Shown: piece by piece, positions 1 to 6,145 of the stretch
Layout: each line of letters begins with the position of its first letter
Position numbering within the stretch: position 1 is the first letter of the stretch
NCBI GenBank assembly: GCA_023230535.1
Contig: JALNXC010000050.1
Location: 1 to 7,458, forward strand
From: Alkaliphilus sp.
Lineage (GTDB): Bacteria > Bacillota > Clostridia > Peptostreptococcales > Natronincolaceae
Direction: 5' to 3'
Length of the DNA stretch: 7,458 bases
Position numbers and translations under genes: made by a program
Notes under the pieces: model-generated
Database searches by the model: none
Told to the model about the DNA's origin: nothing
The model's input: only the letters and a program-made list of their open reading frames with translations

Positions 1-462
1 GAAATTCATTACCGTACTACCGCAAAAGAGATATGGGACCAGCTGGACGGCCGGGTAGATATGTTTGTTTCAGGATTAGGAAGTGGCGGTACCCTATGTG
101 GAGTAGGTAGATTTTTGAAGGAAAAGAATCCTGATATTCTTGTTGTAGCGGTGGAACCTAAAAATGTTTCGGCCCTTTTGGGACACGAGCCCGGATTGCA
201 TAAAATTCAGGGTATAGGGGACGGTTTTGTTCCTCCGGTGTTAGATACTTCTCTTGTAGATGAAGTGATAGAGGTTACGGATGATGAGGCGATACAAACA
301 GCACGAAGGCTGGCAAAAATACAGGGGCTTTTGGTAGGAACATCTTCGGGGGCGAATGTTTGGGCTTCGATACAGGCAGCGGGAAAATACGGTAAAGACA
401 AAATGATAGCAACCGTGTTGGCAGATAGAGCCGAACGTTATTTCAGTACGGCTTTAATATAA
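1..462 (+). CDS. cysK: cysteine synthase (O-acetylserine sulfhydrylase), C-terminal half; 5' end outside window
   Basis: This is a PLP-dependent enzyme of the cysteine synthase family, expected to make cysteine from O-acetylserine and sulfide in the cytoplasm. The frame is open from base 1 to the TAA at 460-462, giving 153 residues, about half of the usual 300-310; the PLP-binding lysine lies upstream of the window. Visible family motifs are the PLP-phosphate loop GSGGT (fragment residues 27-31), HKIQGIGDGFVP (67-78), the GTSSGAN loop near the pyridine nitrogen (113-119) and the C-terminal ERYFST block (145-150). That last block reads LADRAERYFST, where classical CysK has LPDSGERYLST, so this is a divergent clostridial-type member; a related beta-substituting enzyme such as a CysM-like or cystathionine beta-synthase-like paralogue is possible. 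A terminator follows immediately, so it ends its transcription unit. The family is sure; the exact substrate is less so. Confidence 0.93.
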   Translation, partial: EIHYRTTAKEIWDQLDGRVDMFVSGLGSGGTLCGVGRFLKEKNPDILVVAVEPKNVSALLGHEPGLHKIQGIGDGFVPPVLDTSLVDEVIEVTDDEAIQTARRLAKIQGLLVGTSSGANVWASIQAAGKYGKDKMIATVLADRAERYFSTALI

Positions 463-463
463 G

Positions 464-526
464 ATGCATAGGGGACAGCAGATTGTGTACTAAGTGTGCA
501 CCGAGGCTGTTCCTGTTGCATTTTTT
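464..526 (+). terminator. rho-independent terminator of the cysteine synthase gene
   Basis: A long interrupted hairpin starts two bases after the cysK stop codon. ATGCA (464-468) pairs with TGCAT (517-521). GGGGACAGC (471-479) pairs with GCTGTTCCT (506-514), with two G-T wobbles. Inside these, GTGTAC (485-490) pairs with GTGCAC (496-501) around the loop TAAGT. Six T residues (521-526) close it. The T-run has no counterpart on the other strand, so it should act only on the cysK side and not on the convergent cls gene. The pairing was found by eye and no energy was computed. Confidence 0.7.
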
Positions 527-621
527 GAAAGGAGAAAGCAGAGTGTTGAAAATGGGTTTGATATATACGGGCATGAGGAAAAAGAGCTAAGGAGGGGGAT
601 TTTCCATATTTTGAATCCTGT

Positions 622-2061
622 TTATAATATCGGTGAAAAAATTCTGGCCGTGGATTCTTTAACTCTATGTATAATTGATCTGTTTTTATACTCTTTTAAA
701 AATATCTTTCTGCTGACCCGTAAATCCTCTGAAAAATCCCGTGCCAAATTATAATTTACTTCTTTATCGTAGATAAAGGCATTTACCTCAAAATTTAATT
801 TAAAACTGCGTATATCTAAATTAGCAGTGCCTATAGAAACAAAATTATTGTCTACAATGAATATTTTACCGTGCACAAATCCTTTCGCATATTGGTAGAT
901 CTTTATTCCTGCCTCGAGCAATTCTTCAAAATGAGATTTTGATGCCCAAAATACAGTTCTATGATCCGGCTTTATAGGCAATAGAAGTTTTACGTCCACT
1001 CCTCTCAATGCAGCCGTTTTTAATGCAAGTAAAATTCCATCGTCGGGAACAAGATAGGGGGTTGTAATATATACTCTCTCTCTTGCGCTGTTGATTGCGG
1101 AAAAATATGCCTGATGAATTGAGGCCCAATAGGAATCCGGTCCACTGGATGCAATTTGTATAATTTTTTCCCCGCAATAGCCCTGGGATGGAAAATATTT
1201 AAAATCATCTATGGTCTCATCGGAGACAAAATGCCAATCGGCTAAAAATATTCCCTGAAGCACATATACCGCTTCCCCTTCAATTTTTAGATGTGTATCC
1301 CTCCAAAACCCCATTTTTTTGTTTTTCCCCAAGTATTCGTCACCTATATTTATTCCGCCGGTAAAACCTGTTCTACCGTCTACTACTAATATTTTTCTGT
1401 GATTTCGATAATTTAATCTGGCCCCAAAGAAAGGCAGTGCCACGGGTAAAAAGCATCTAACCTGTACACCTGCATCTTGTAATGGTTTAATAAAATTTTT
1501 TCTGAGCCTGATACTGCCGACGGCATCATATATAAGCCTTATTTCCAGCCCTTCTTCCGCCTTTTTTATCAGTGCCTGTTGGAATTTTCTCCCTATATGG
1601 CTGTCTTTTATAATAAAATATTCTATATGTATATGTTCTTTTGCATTATCAATAGCATTTAATATTTCTGTGAATGTTATTTCTCCGTTTTGTAATATCT
1701 TAACTCTGTTGTTTACCGTAATCGGGGAACCTGTATTATTTAATAACAGCGGAATTATTTTGCCCCTGATGTCATTGAATTCTTTTTTAAATATTTTTTT
1801 ATAATTTATAAAGGGGAATTGTTCCTTCAGTAAATTATTTAAAATAATATAATCTTTATTTCTTTTTTTAATAAATGTTTTTTTCTTGCGATGATTTCTA
1901 CCTATATATAAATATAAAAATATTCCAACGACCGGTAAAATAAATAGGACCATAAGCCATGCCGCCGTACTGGAGGGATCACGGTTGTCCAGTAGTATAT
2001 CTATACCGATTATTATACCTGCTATTGTATAAATTATTGTAAATATTTGAAATAAATTCAT
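622..2061 (-). CDS. cls: cardiolipin synthase (phospholipase D superfamily)
   Basis: This is a membrane-bound enzyme that condenses two phosphatidylglycerol molecules into cardiolipin and glycerol. The 479-residue product matches the usual bacterial Cls length (about 480-510). Two N-terminal hydrophobic segments (about residues 3-24 and 33-53) form the PLDc_N anchor. Two complete HKD catalytic motifs follow: H221-x-K223-xxxx-D228 (in NHRKILVVDG, followed by GGINIGDEY) and H397-x-K399-xxxx-D404 (in HGKIFIVD, followed by GTANLDIRS). The start at 2061 was chosen over an in-frame ATG 30 codons upstream because AAGGGTGA lies just before it and because MNLFQIF opens directly into the first membrane helix, as in the family. 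The gene is monocistronic, convergent with cysK and divergent from azlC. I see no intrinsic terminator on its own strand in the 159-bp gap to cysK. Nothing is missing, and the call is secure. Confidence 0.96.
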   Translation of the reverse strand: MNLFQIFTIIYTIAGIIIGIDILLDNRDPSSTAAWLMVLFILPVVGIFLYLYIGRNHRKKKTFIKKRNKDYIILNNLLKEQFPFINYKKIFKKEFNDIRGKIIPLLLNNTGSPITVNNRVKILQNGEITFTEILNAIDNAKEHIHIEYFIIKDSHIGRKFQQALIKKAEEGLEIRLIYDAVGSIRLRKNFIKPLQDAGVQVRCFLPVALPFFGARLNYRNHRKILVVDGRTGFTGGINIGDEYLGKNKKMGFWRDTHLKIEGEAVYVLQGIFLADWHFVSDETIDDFKYFPSQGYCGEKIIQIASSGPDSYWASIHQAYFSAINSARERVYITTPYLVPDDGILLALKTAALRGVDVKLLLPIKPDHRTVFWASKSHFEELLEAGIKIYQYAKGFVHGKIFIVDNNFVSIGTANLDIRSFKLNFEVNAFIYDKEVNYNLARDFSEDLRVSRKIFLKEYKNRSIIHRVKESTARIFSPIL

Positions 2062-2130
2062 TTTATCACCCTTAATAAAAATATGGGGCATATCGCAAAT
2101 CATATGCCGTCGAATACATGTATTGTACCC

Positions 2131-2159
2131 ATTATATGCGGCGGATAACAACTTGTATT
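2131..2159 (-). promoter_or_regulatory. weak candidate promoter for cls
   Basis: On the minus strand a perfect TATAAT (bases 2136 to 2131) sits about 70 bp upstream of the cls start. A poor -35 (AATACA, 2159-2154, three of six matches to TTGACA) lies 17 bp away. There is no TG extension. A second TATAAT on this strand at 2217-2222 also lacks a -35, so the true site is uncertain. Confidence 0.3.
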
Positions 2160-2176
2160 CATTTGAAAATATATGA

Positions 2177-2201
2177 AGCCACGGGGACAGTCCCTGTGGC
2201 T
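2177..2201. repeat. orphan palindrome, 12-bp arms (GGGGACAGTCCC type)
   Basis: AGCCACGGGGAC (2177-2188) and GTCCCTGTGGCT (2190-2201) are inverted repeats around a single A, with one G/T wobble. It lies in the spacer between the divergent cls and azlC genes and has no T-run on either side, so it is not a terminator for either. The core GGGGACAG also occurs in the left arm of the cysK terminator (471-478). It resembles dispersed REP-like palindromes that I recall from clostridial genomes; that link is from memory. It could also bind a dimeric regulator, but it lies upstream of the azlC -10 by more than 100 bp. Confidence 0.6.
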
Positions 2202-2305
2202 GAATGAACGTGTATTATTATATTAAATTTTTATTAAACAAATGGGCTTGTGTTAAAGACGCATTATCAGATTTATATACAATAGGCGAAACCTGATTAT
2301 GAATA

Positions 2306-2314
2306 TGGTATAAT
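2306..2314 (+). promoter_or_regulatory. extended -10 promoter element for azlCD
   Basis: TGGTATAAT is a perfect extended -10 (TGN plus TATAAT at 2309-2314). No good -35 is present at 16-18 bp upstream, which the TG extension can compensate for. Transcription would start near 2321, giving a leader of about 45 bases before the azlC start. I see no riboswitch or T-box structure in that short leader. Confidence 0.55.
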
Positions 2315-2365
2315 CAAAACAATAGTTAATTTTAAACAAGATTAGGCCCAAATGAGGTGAGAGAT

Positions 2366-3082
2366 TTGCAAGAAAAATTTGAGGCATTAAAAGCAGCCTT
2401 TCCCCATACTATTCCCGTATTTGCCGGGTTTACCTTTTTAGGCGCTGCTTATGGTATTTTGATGAACAGCAAGGGCTATGGTGTTGGCTGGACAGCCTTA
2501 TTCAGTTTCATGGTGCTTGCAGGTTCGGCACAATATGTGGCGATTAGCTTTCTCACATCAATTTTCAACCCTGTTCATGCATTATTGATGACATTGATGG
2601 TAAACGCACGCCATCTATTTTATGGTATTTCAATGTTGGATAGATATAAAAATACCGGCAGGTTGAAACCCTATCTCATCTTTGGCTTGAATGATGAGAC
2701 ATTTTCTCTTATATGTTCGGTAGAACCACCGGGGGGTATAGATCGAAACTGGTTTATGTTTTTTATTACCCTGCTTAATCATGGTTATTGGGTGTTTGGT
2801 TCTGTTTTAGGCGGCCTATTGGGTTCTGTGATTTCATTCAATGTGGAAGGGCTTGATTTTGTATTGACCGCACTCTTTGTTGTGACATTTGTGGATCAAT
2901 GGAAAACACAGAAGAATCATAAACCTGCGGTGATTGGCGTTTTATGTTCTGTTATCTGTTTGATTATCTTTGGGCAGGGTAATTTTATTATCCCTTCCAT
3001 GATTACTATAATAACAGTATTGACAATATTTCGAAAAGGATATGCAGATAGAAAAGAATTGGCAGAGGAGAAAATTCAATGA
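2366..3082 (+). CDS. azlC: AzlC family branched-chain amino-acid exporter, large subunit
   Basis: This is an inner-membrane permease subunit that, with AzlD, is expected to export branched-chain amino acids or their analogues, the role known for Bacillus AzlCD and the related BrnFE/YgaZH exporters. The 238-residue product has about seven hydrophobic stretches (near 14-34, 42-64, 68-85, 128-155, 162-177, 186-202, 205-222). It carries the family hallmarks LAGSAQY (51-57) and NARHLFYG (80-87). I chose the TTG at 2366 over the GTG at 2357 because GAGGTGA (2354-2360) is an ideal ribosome binding site five bases before the TTG and overlaps the GTG itself. The gene overlaps azlD by ATGA (3079-3082), so the two are translationally coupled. 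No Lrp-type azlB regulator is adjacent, unlike in Bacillus. The substrate is inferred from the family only. Confidence 0.93.
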   Translation: MQEKFEALKAAFPHTIPVFAGFTFLGAAYGILMNSKGYGVGWTALFSFMVLAGSAQYVAISFLTSIFNPVHALLMTLMVNARHLFYGISMLDRYKNTGRLKPYLIFGLNDETFSLICSVEPPGGIDRNWFMFFITLLNHGYWVFGSVLGGLLGSVISFNVEGLDFVLTALFVVTFVDQWKTQKNHKPAVIGVLCSVICLIIFGQGNFIIPSMITIITVLTIFRKGYADRKELAEEKIQ

Positions 3083-3414
3083 CTTTAACATCTATTCAAA
3101 CCTTTATCATTATTTGTATGCTGACCTTAGGCACGGTTACAACGAGATTTTTGCCTTTTATTATATTTAAAAATCCCAAGCTAAATAATTCATATATCAA
3201 TTACCTTGGTCAAGTTTTACCTTATTCTACCGTAGGTTTTTTGATTGTGTATTGCCTTAAAGATGTTAATTTCAGAGGTTCTACATATGGAATTCCGGAG
3301 GCGATAGCTATTGTTTGTATAATAGTACTTCACTATTGGAAAGAGAATGCACTTCTGAGCATCGGAGTAGGTACGGGGGTTTATATGATACTTCTCCAGA
3401 TTGTTTTTAAATAA
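3079..3414 (+). CDS. azlD: AzlD family branched-chain amino-acid exporter, small subunit
   Basis: This is the small membrane partner of AzlC. The 111-residue length is usual for AzlD. It has four hydrophobic segments (about 6-28, 42-60, 73-86, 91-109) and the family signature TTRFLPF (21-27) at the end of the first helix, followed by LPYS (47-50) in the second. The start codon overlaps the azlC stop (ATGA), with GAGGAG (3065-3070) eight bases upstream. No clear hairpin terminator follows in the 96 bp before the next gene, so read-through into the acyltransferase gene cannot be excluded. Adjacency to azlC makes the assignment firm. Confidence 0.93.
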   Translation: MTLTSIQTFIIICMLTLGTVTTRFLPFIIFKNPKLNNSYINYLGQVLPYSTVGFLIVYCLKDVNFRGSTYGIPEAIAIVCIIVLHYWKENALLSIGVGTGVYMILLQIVFK

Positions 3415-3499
3415 GATTTTTTCAACTCTCATAAATACGGGGCAACTGTCTAAAATATATAAATGGATTAATTTTTTTCTAAATGATACTAAGGATTAA

Positions 3500-3514
3500 A
3501 TGGTGAGAACATGA
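3500..3514 (+). promoter_or_regulatory. possible four-codon leader cistron overlapping the start of the acyltransferase gene
   Basis: ATG GTG AGA ACA TGA runs from 3500 to 3514, preceded by AAGGA (3491-3495) four bases upstream. Its TGA overlaps the ATG at 3511 as ATGA. The next gene's own purine-rich site (GGTGAG, 3502-3507) is only three bases from its ATG, which is closer than optimal. Coupled initiation is therefore conceivable, but the arrangement may be chance. Confidence 0.25.
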
Positions 3515-4788
3515 AAACTAAAAATAAAAAAGAAAAAGTGGAATGGAAGAGACTGGACAATGCTTCAAAGATATTTCCGGCAATCTCAAACAATAAAGAT
3601 ACAAAAGTATATAGAATATCAGCAGAATTATATAGGGATATAAATCCTGAAAATCTTCAAAAAGCCTTAGATTTAACATTAGAAGGCTTCCCAATGTATA
3701 AATCTATACTCAGACGGGGGTTTTTTTGGTATTATTTTGAATCAAGCAATATTCATCCTAAAGTAGAAATTGAATCTACAAACCCATGTTCTGCAATATA
3801 TATAAAAGGAAAGAAAAATCATTTATTCAGAATATCTTATTATAAAAAAAGGATAAATCTTGAATTATTTCATGCATTATCTGATGGAGCCGGCGCCATA
3901 TGGTTTTTAGAAACCTTGGTGTTTTATTATATAAAAATTAATTATAAGGATGAATTAGGCAATAGTAACCCCAGCCTTGAACATGGCGCTTCAATAAGTC
4001 AAAAGTCGGATGACGGTTTTTGGAGGAACTATACGCCGGATATTCAAAATACAAAGATAAAAAGAAAAAGATATACAACCGCCTATATGATAAAGGGTAA
4101 GAGAATAGATGAAAACAAGATGAAAGTAATTGAGGGTGCTATGTCCGTGGAGAAAATTTTAAACATATCCAGGGGATACGGCACAAGTATGACCGTGTTT
4201 TTAACTTCACTTTTTATGTATTCAATCTATGCAGATATGCCAAAAAATAAGAGGAAAAAACTAATAGTTATTTCTGTACCTATCAATTTACACAGATATT
4301 ATGATTCATTAACTGCTAGAAACTTTTTTACTACTATGGATATAAGCTATGATTTCCAAAAGAACAGCCCGGAAATTAAAGATATAGTGAAATATGTGAA
4401 TAAAGAATTTAAAAAGGGATTGGAAAAGGAAAACATACATCGAAAGGTTGTCAGGTTTATGAAATTTGAAAACAATCCTGTAATTAGAATCATACCTCTC
4501 GTTATAAAGGATTTTTTTATGAAGATTGCGAGCAAATTTAATAGTAAGAGCATAAGCTCTTCAATATCAAATATTGGAAGAATCAAAACAGCTGAGGAGT
4601 TTGAAAGTTATATAAAACAATTCAGCGTATGTGCAAGCGCAAGGGCCCCAAAGATCACATTTTGTTCATATAGGGATAGACTGGTAATTACTTTTACATC
4701 TCCATATGTGGAAACTGAAATACAGAGAGAGTTTTTTCAATTTCTTTCAAATAGGGATATAGAGATAGAAATTACATCAAATATGTAA
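3511..4788 (+). CDS. condensation-domain / alcohol-acetyltransferase-like protein, substrate unknown
   Basis: This is a 425-residue soluble protein of the CoA-dependent acyltransferase (condensation / alcohol acetyltransferase) fold. The key motif HALSDGAGA gives H121-xxx-D125-G126, matching HHxxxDG with the first His replaced by F120. The second His, the catalytic one in the superfamily, is kept. A SNIGRI motif in the C-terminal half (about residue 353) matches the SN-G element of the second subdomain, and TFTSPYVE (about 395-402) fits the closing strand. No carrier-protein or adenylation domain is fused, so it is a stand-alone transferase; an acyl-CoA donor and an alcohol or amine acceptor are inference. 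No signal peptide or membrane helix is seen. It is followed 12 bp later by a zinc-ribbon membrane protein, a pairing I recall from other Clostridia. The superfamily is fairly sure; the acceptor cannot be deduced. Confidence 0.75.
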   Translation: MKTKNKKEKVEWKRLDNASKIFPAISNNKDTKVYRISAELYRDINPENLQKALDLTLEGFPMYKSILRRGFFWYYFESSNIHPKVEIESTNPCSAIYIKGKKNHLFRISYYKKRINLELFHALSDGAGAIWFLETLVFYYIKINYKDELGNSNPSLEHGASISQKSDDGFWRNYTPDIQNTKIKRKRYTTAYMIKGKRIDENKMKVIEGAMSVEKILNISRGYGTSMTVFLTSLFMYSIYADMPKNKRKKLIVISVPINLHRYYDSLTARNFFTTMDISYDFQKNSPEIKDIVKYVNKEFKKGLEKENIHRKVVRFMKFENNPVIRIIPLVIKDFFMKIASKFNSKSISSSISNIGRIKTAEEFESYIKQFSVCASARAPKITFCSYRDRLVITFTSPYVETEIQREFFQFLSNRDIEIEITSNM

Positions 4789-4800
4789 AGAGGTGCTAAT

Positions 4801-5466
4801 ATGAAATATTGCAGGCACTGTAAGGTGTATATAAGGGAAGGGCGTAACAGATGTACATTATGCGGGAATGTACTGGAAGAAGAATTAAAAGGTGGAAGTG
4901 AGGATGTATTTCCGGAGGTACCACCTTTTTTTGAGAGTCATTTAGCACTTAGGATAATGATATTTATATCTATAGTAGCCGTGGTGGTGAGCTTTGGGAT
5001 TAACATGATATTCCCGAGCAACATAAATTGGTCAATATTATTCATGTTTGCGACAATTAGCGTATGGGTTGGATTGATAATTATAATTAGAAAGAAATAT
5101 CATATATCTAAAAAGATAGTGTGGCAGGTAATCATCATCTCTATTCTTGCTATATTTTGGGATTATAAGACAGGGTGGAGGGGATGGTCATTAGATTATG
5201 TTATTCCAATAGCCTGTGTTTCAGCTATGATTATAATGTATGTAACAGCGAAGATAATGAACTTGAGTATCAGGGAGTATATAACTTATGCACTTCTGGA
5301 TGGAATTTTTGGGATCATTCCTGTACTATTTATAATTTTTGATTTGGTAAAGGTTGTCTATCCATCCATTATCAGTATAGGGTTTAGCATTATTTCACTA
5401 TCGGCTATATTTATATTCCAGGGGGAAGAGATAAAGGCAGAAATAGACAAGAGAATGCATATATAG
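4801..5466 (+). CDS. zinc-ribbon multi-pass membrane protein (DUF6320-like)
   Basis: This 221-residue protein starts with a rubredoxin-like zinc knuckle, C4-xx-C7 and C18-xx-C21, within the first 23 residues. A short acidic linker (about 24-45) follows. Then come about six hydrophobic helices (near 48-71, 77-97, 105-122, 131-152, 160-185, 188-206) and a charged tail. I associate this layout with the uncharacterised clostridial family DUF6320, from memory. AAAGAGGTG (4787-4795) lies five bases before the ATG and overlaps the stop codon of the acyltransferase gene, so the two form a tight operon and are probably coupled. The zinc ribbon would face the cytoplasm if the N-terminus is inside, and could dock the upstream transferase at the membrane; that is inference. 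No catalytic motif is visible. Confidence 0.78.
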   Translation: MKYCRHCKVYIREGRNRCTLCGNVLEEELKGGSEDVFPEVPPFFESHLALRIMIFISIVAVVVSFGINMIFPSNINWSILFMFATISVWVGLIIIIRKKYHISKKIVWQVIIISILAIFWDYKTGWRGWSLDYVIPIACVSAMIIMYVTAKIMNLSIREYITYALLDGIFGIIPVLFIIFDLVKVVYPSIISIGFSIISLSAIFIFQGEEIKAEIDKRMHI

Positions 5467-5472
5467 ATGTCA

Positions 5473-5561
5473 AGGGGTTGATGGAGGACGACGTTTCGTT
5501 TGTCATCAAATGAACGCCCCTCTCAACATTCCGGTTTCAACACGAACAAACCTTGTAACCG
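5473..5561 (+). other. two consecutive stem-loops in the 3' region of the acyltransferase operon
   Basis: Stem 1 begins seven bases after the stop codon of the zinc-ribbon gene. AGGGG (5473-5477) pairs with CCCCT (5517-5521), TTGAT (5478-5482) with ATCAA (5505-5509), GAC (5487-5489) with GTC (5502-5504), and ACG (5491-5493) with CGT (5497-5499), with asymmetric bulges. Stem 2 pairs CGGTT (5532-5536) with AACCG (5557-5561) and CAA (5538-5540) with TTG (5553-5555), split by a T-T mismatch. Neither has a T-run, so neither is a terminator; a true one follows at 5611. This could be a structured 3' UTR or a small RNA. I recognise no known riboswitch class. No coding potential is seen in this spacer. 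Confidence 0.4.
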
Positions 5562-5610
5562 CTTGAACAAATTTGAATATAGTTAGGTATGTATAAATCA
5601 TATATGAGGG

Positions 5611-5640
5611 AGCCGCAGAAGAGTGGCTTTTTTATTTTTG
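5611..5640 (+). terminator. rho-independent terminator of the acyltransferase operon
   Basis: AGCCGC (5611-5616) pairs with GTGGCT (5623-5628), with one G-T wobble, around the loop AGAAGA. A T-rich tract follows (5628-5639, broken by one A). It lies about 145 bp after the zinc-ribbon gene and just upstream of the BREX promoter, so it insulates the BREX unit from read-through. Confidence 0.8.
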
Positions 5641-5687
5641 TTTAAAATACATTATATTATTTCCAGATTCAAGTAAATCGATTTTTT

Positions 5688-5717
5688 TCTACAATTATAT
5701 GTAAATAGTGGTATAAT
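5688..5717 (+). promoter_or_regulatory. sigma-A type promoter of the BREX remnant
   Basis: The -35 TCTACA (5688-5693) matches TTGACA at four positions. After an 18-bp spacer comes TATAAT (5712-5717) with a TG extension (5709-5710). The nine bases 5709-5717 are identical to the azlC extended -10. Transcription would start near 5724, about 40 bases before the brxA ATG. The promoter appears intact although the operon behind it is deleted. Confidence 0.65.
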
Positions 5718-5764
5718 ATACATATGAACAAAATGGCCACGAAGACGAGGTGAACTGATACAAA

Positions 5765-6145
5765 ATGCTGGAATACAGGTCAACAATAAAAGCAAGATCC
5801 TATCTCTATTTAGAACTGAAAAAGGCTGCAAATCTTTATTTGGAGGGGTTCCTATTAGATGATATAAAACAAAAAGCGTTAGATGAAAATATATTTTCAT
5901 TAAATTCAAAGAACAGAATTAAAGAAATTGCTTCAACAATTTCGGAAAGGCTACAAGCCCTAGACGAAATATTGCTCCATAAGTTGACAAAAGGCAACCT
6001 TGAAACAAGCAAACAAATAGCCCTATATGCCATTTTAAAAACAGACAGGCTTTTCTTTGAATTTATGCAGGAGGTATATAGAGGGAAATACCTCATTAAA
6101 GATTACATAATTACCGAATTGAATCCTTACTCAAAGAAGCGTTGA
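5765..6145 (+). CDS. brxA: BrxA (DUF1819), truncated by an internal deletion of the BREX operon
   Basis: BrxA is the first gene of type 1 BREX phage-defence loci (brxA-brxB-brxC-pglX-pglZ-brxL) and encodes a small, probably DNA-binding protein of about 200 residues. Here the ORF has 126 residues. Family hallmarks are LYLEGFLLDDIKQKALDENI (residues 24-43, the helical start), then ERLQALDEILL and the strongly conserved stretch IALYAILKTDRLFFEFMQEVYRGKYLIKDYIITEL (about 85-119). Similarity stops at ITEL; the last few residues (NPYSKKR) are read out of frame from brxC DNA and end at TGA 6143-6145. About 80 C-terminal residues are missing. The start is supported by GAGGTGA (5747-5753), 11 bases upstream, and by the promoter at 5688-5717. 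A stable truncated protein could be made, but normal BrxA function is unlikely. Confidence 0.85.
   Translation: MLEYRSTIKARSYLYLELKKAANLYLEGFLLDDIKQKALDENIFSLNSKNRIKEIASTISERLQALDEILLHKLTKGNLETSKQIALYAILKTDRLFFEFMQEVYRGKYLIKDYIITELNPYSKKR

Noticed and set aside
575..621. Possible cls terminator on the minus strand (GGATT...AATCC arms)
   Set aside because: The stem is only five pairs with a long loop, and no T-run follows.
494..754. 86-codon plus-strand ORF starting GTG
   Set aside because: It begins inside the cysK terminator hairpin, has no recognisable family, and its 3' half lies antisense over the well-supported cls C-terminus.
2062..2151. 30-residue N-terminal extension of cls from an upstream ATG
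   Set aside because: The extension is not hydrophobic or family-like, covers the candidate promoter, and a good ribosome site precedes the ATG at 2061.
3415..3510. Promoter or terminator between azlD and the acyltransferase gene
   Set aside because: There are AT-rich -10-like stretches (for example TAAAAT at 3451) but no matching -35 and no hairpin with a T-run, so neither can be supported.
5652..5909. 85-codon minus-strand ORF across the brxA promoter and start
   Set aside because: It is antisense to brxA, overlaps the promoter and has no family features; a shadow frame.
6130..6145. Programmed -1 frameshift joining BrxA to BrxC
   Set aside because: There is no classical slippery heptamer, and known brxA and brxC are separate genes with brxB between them; a deletion explains the arrangement better.
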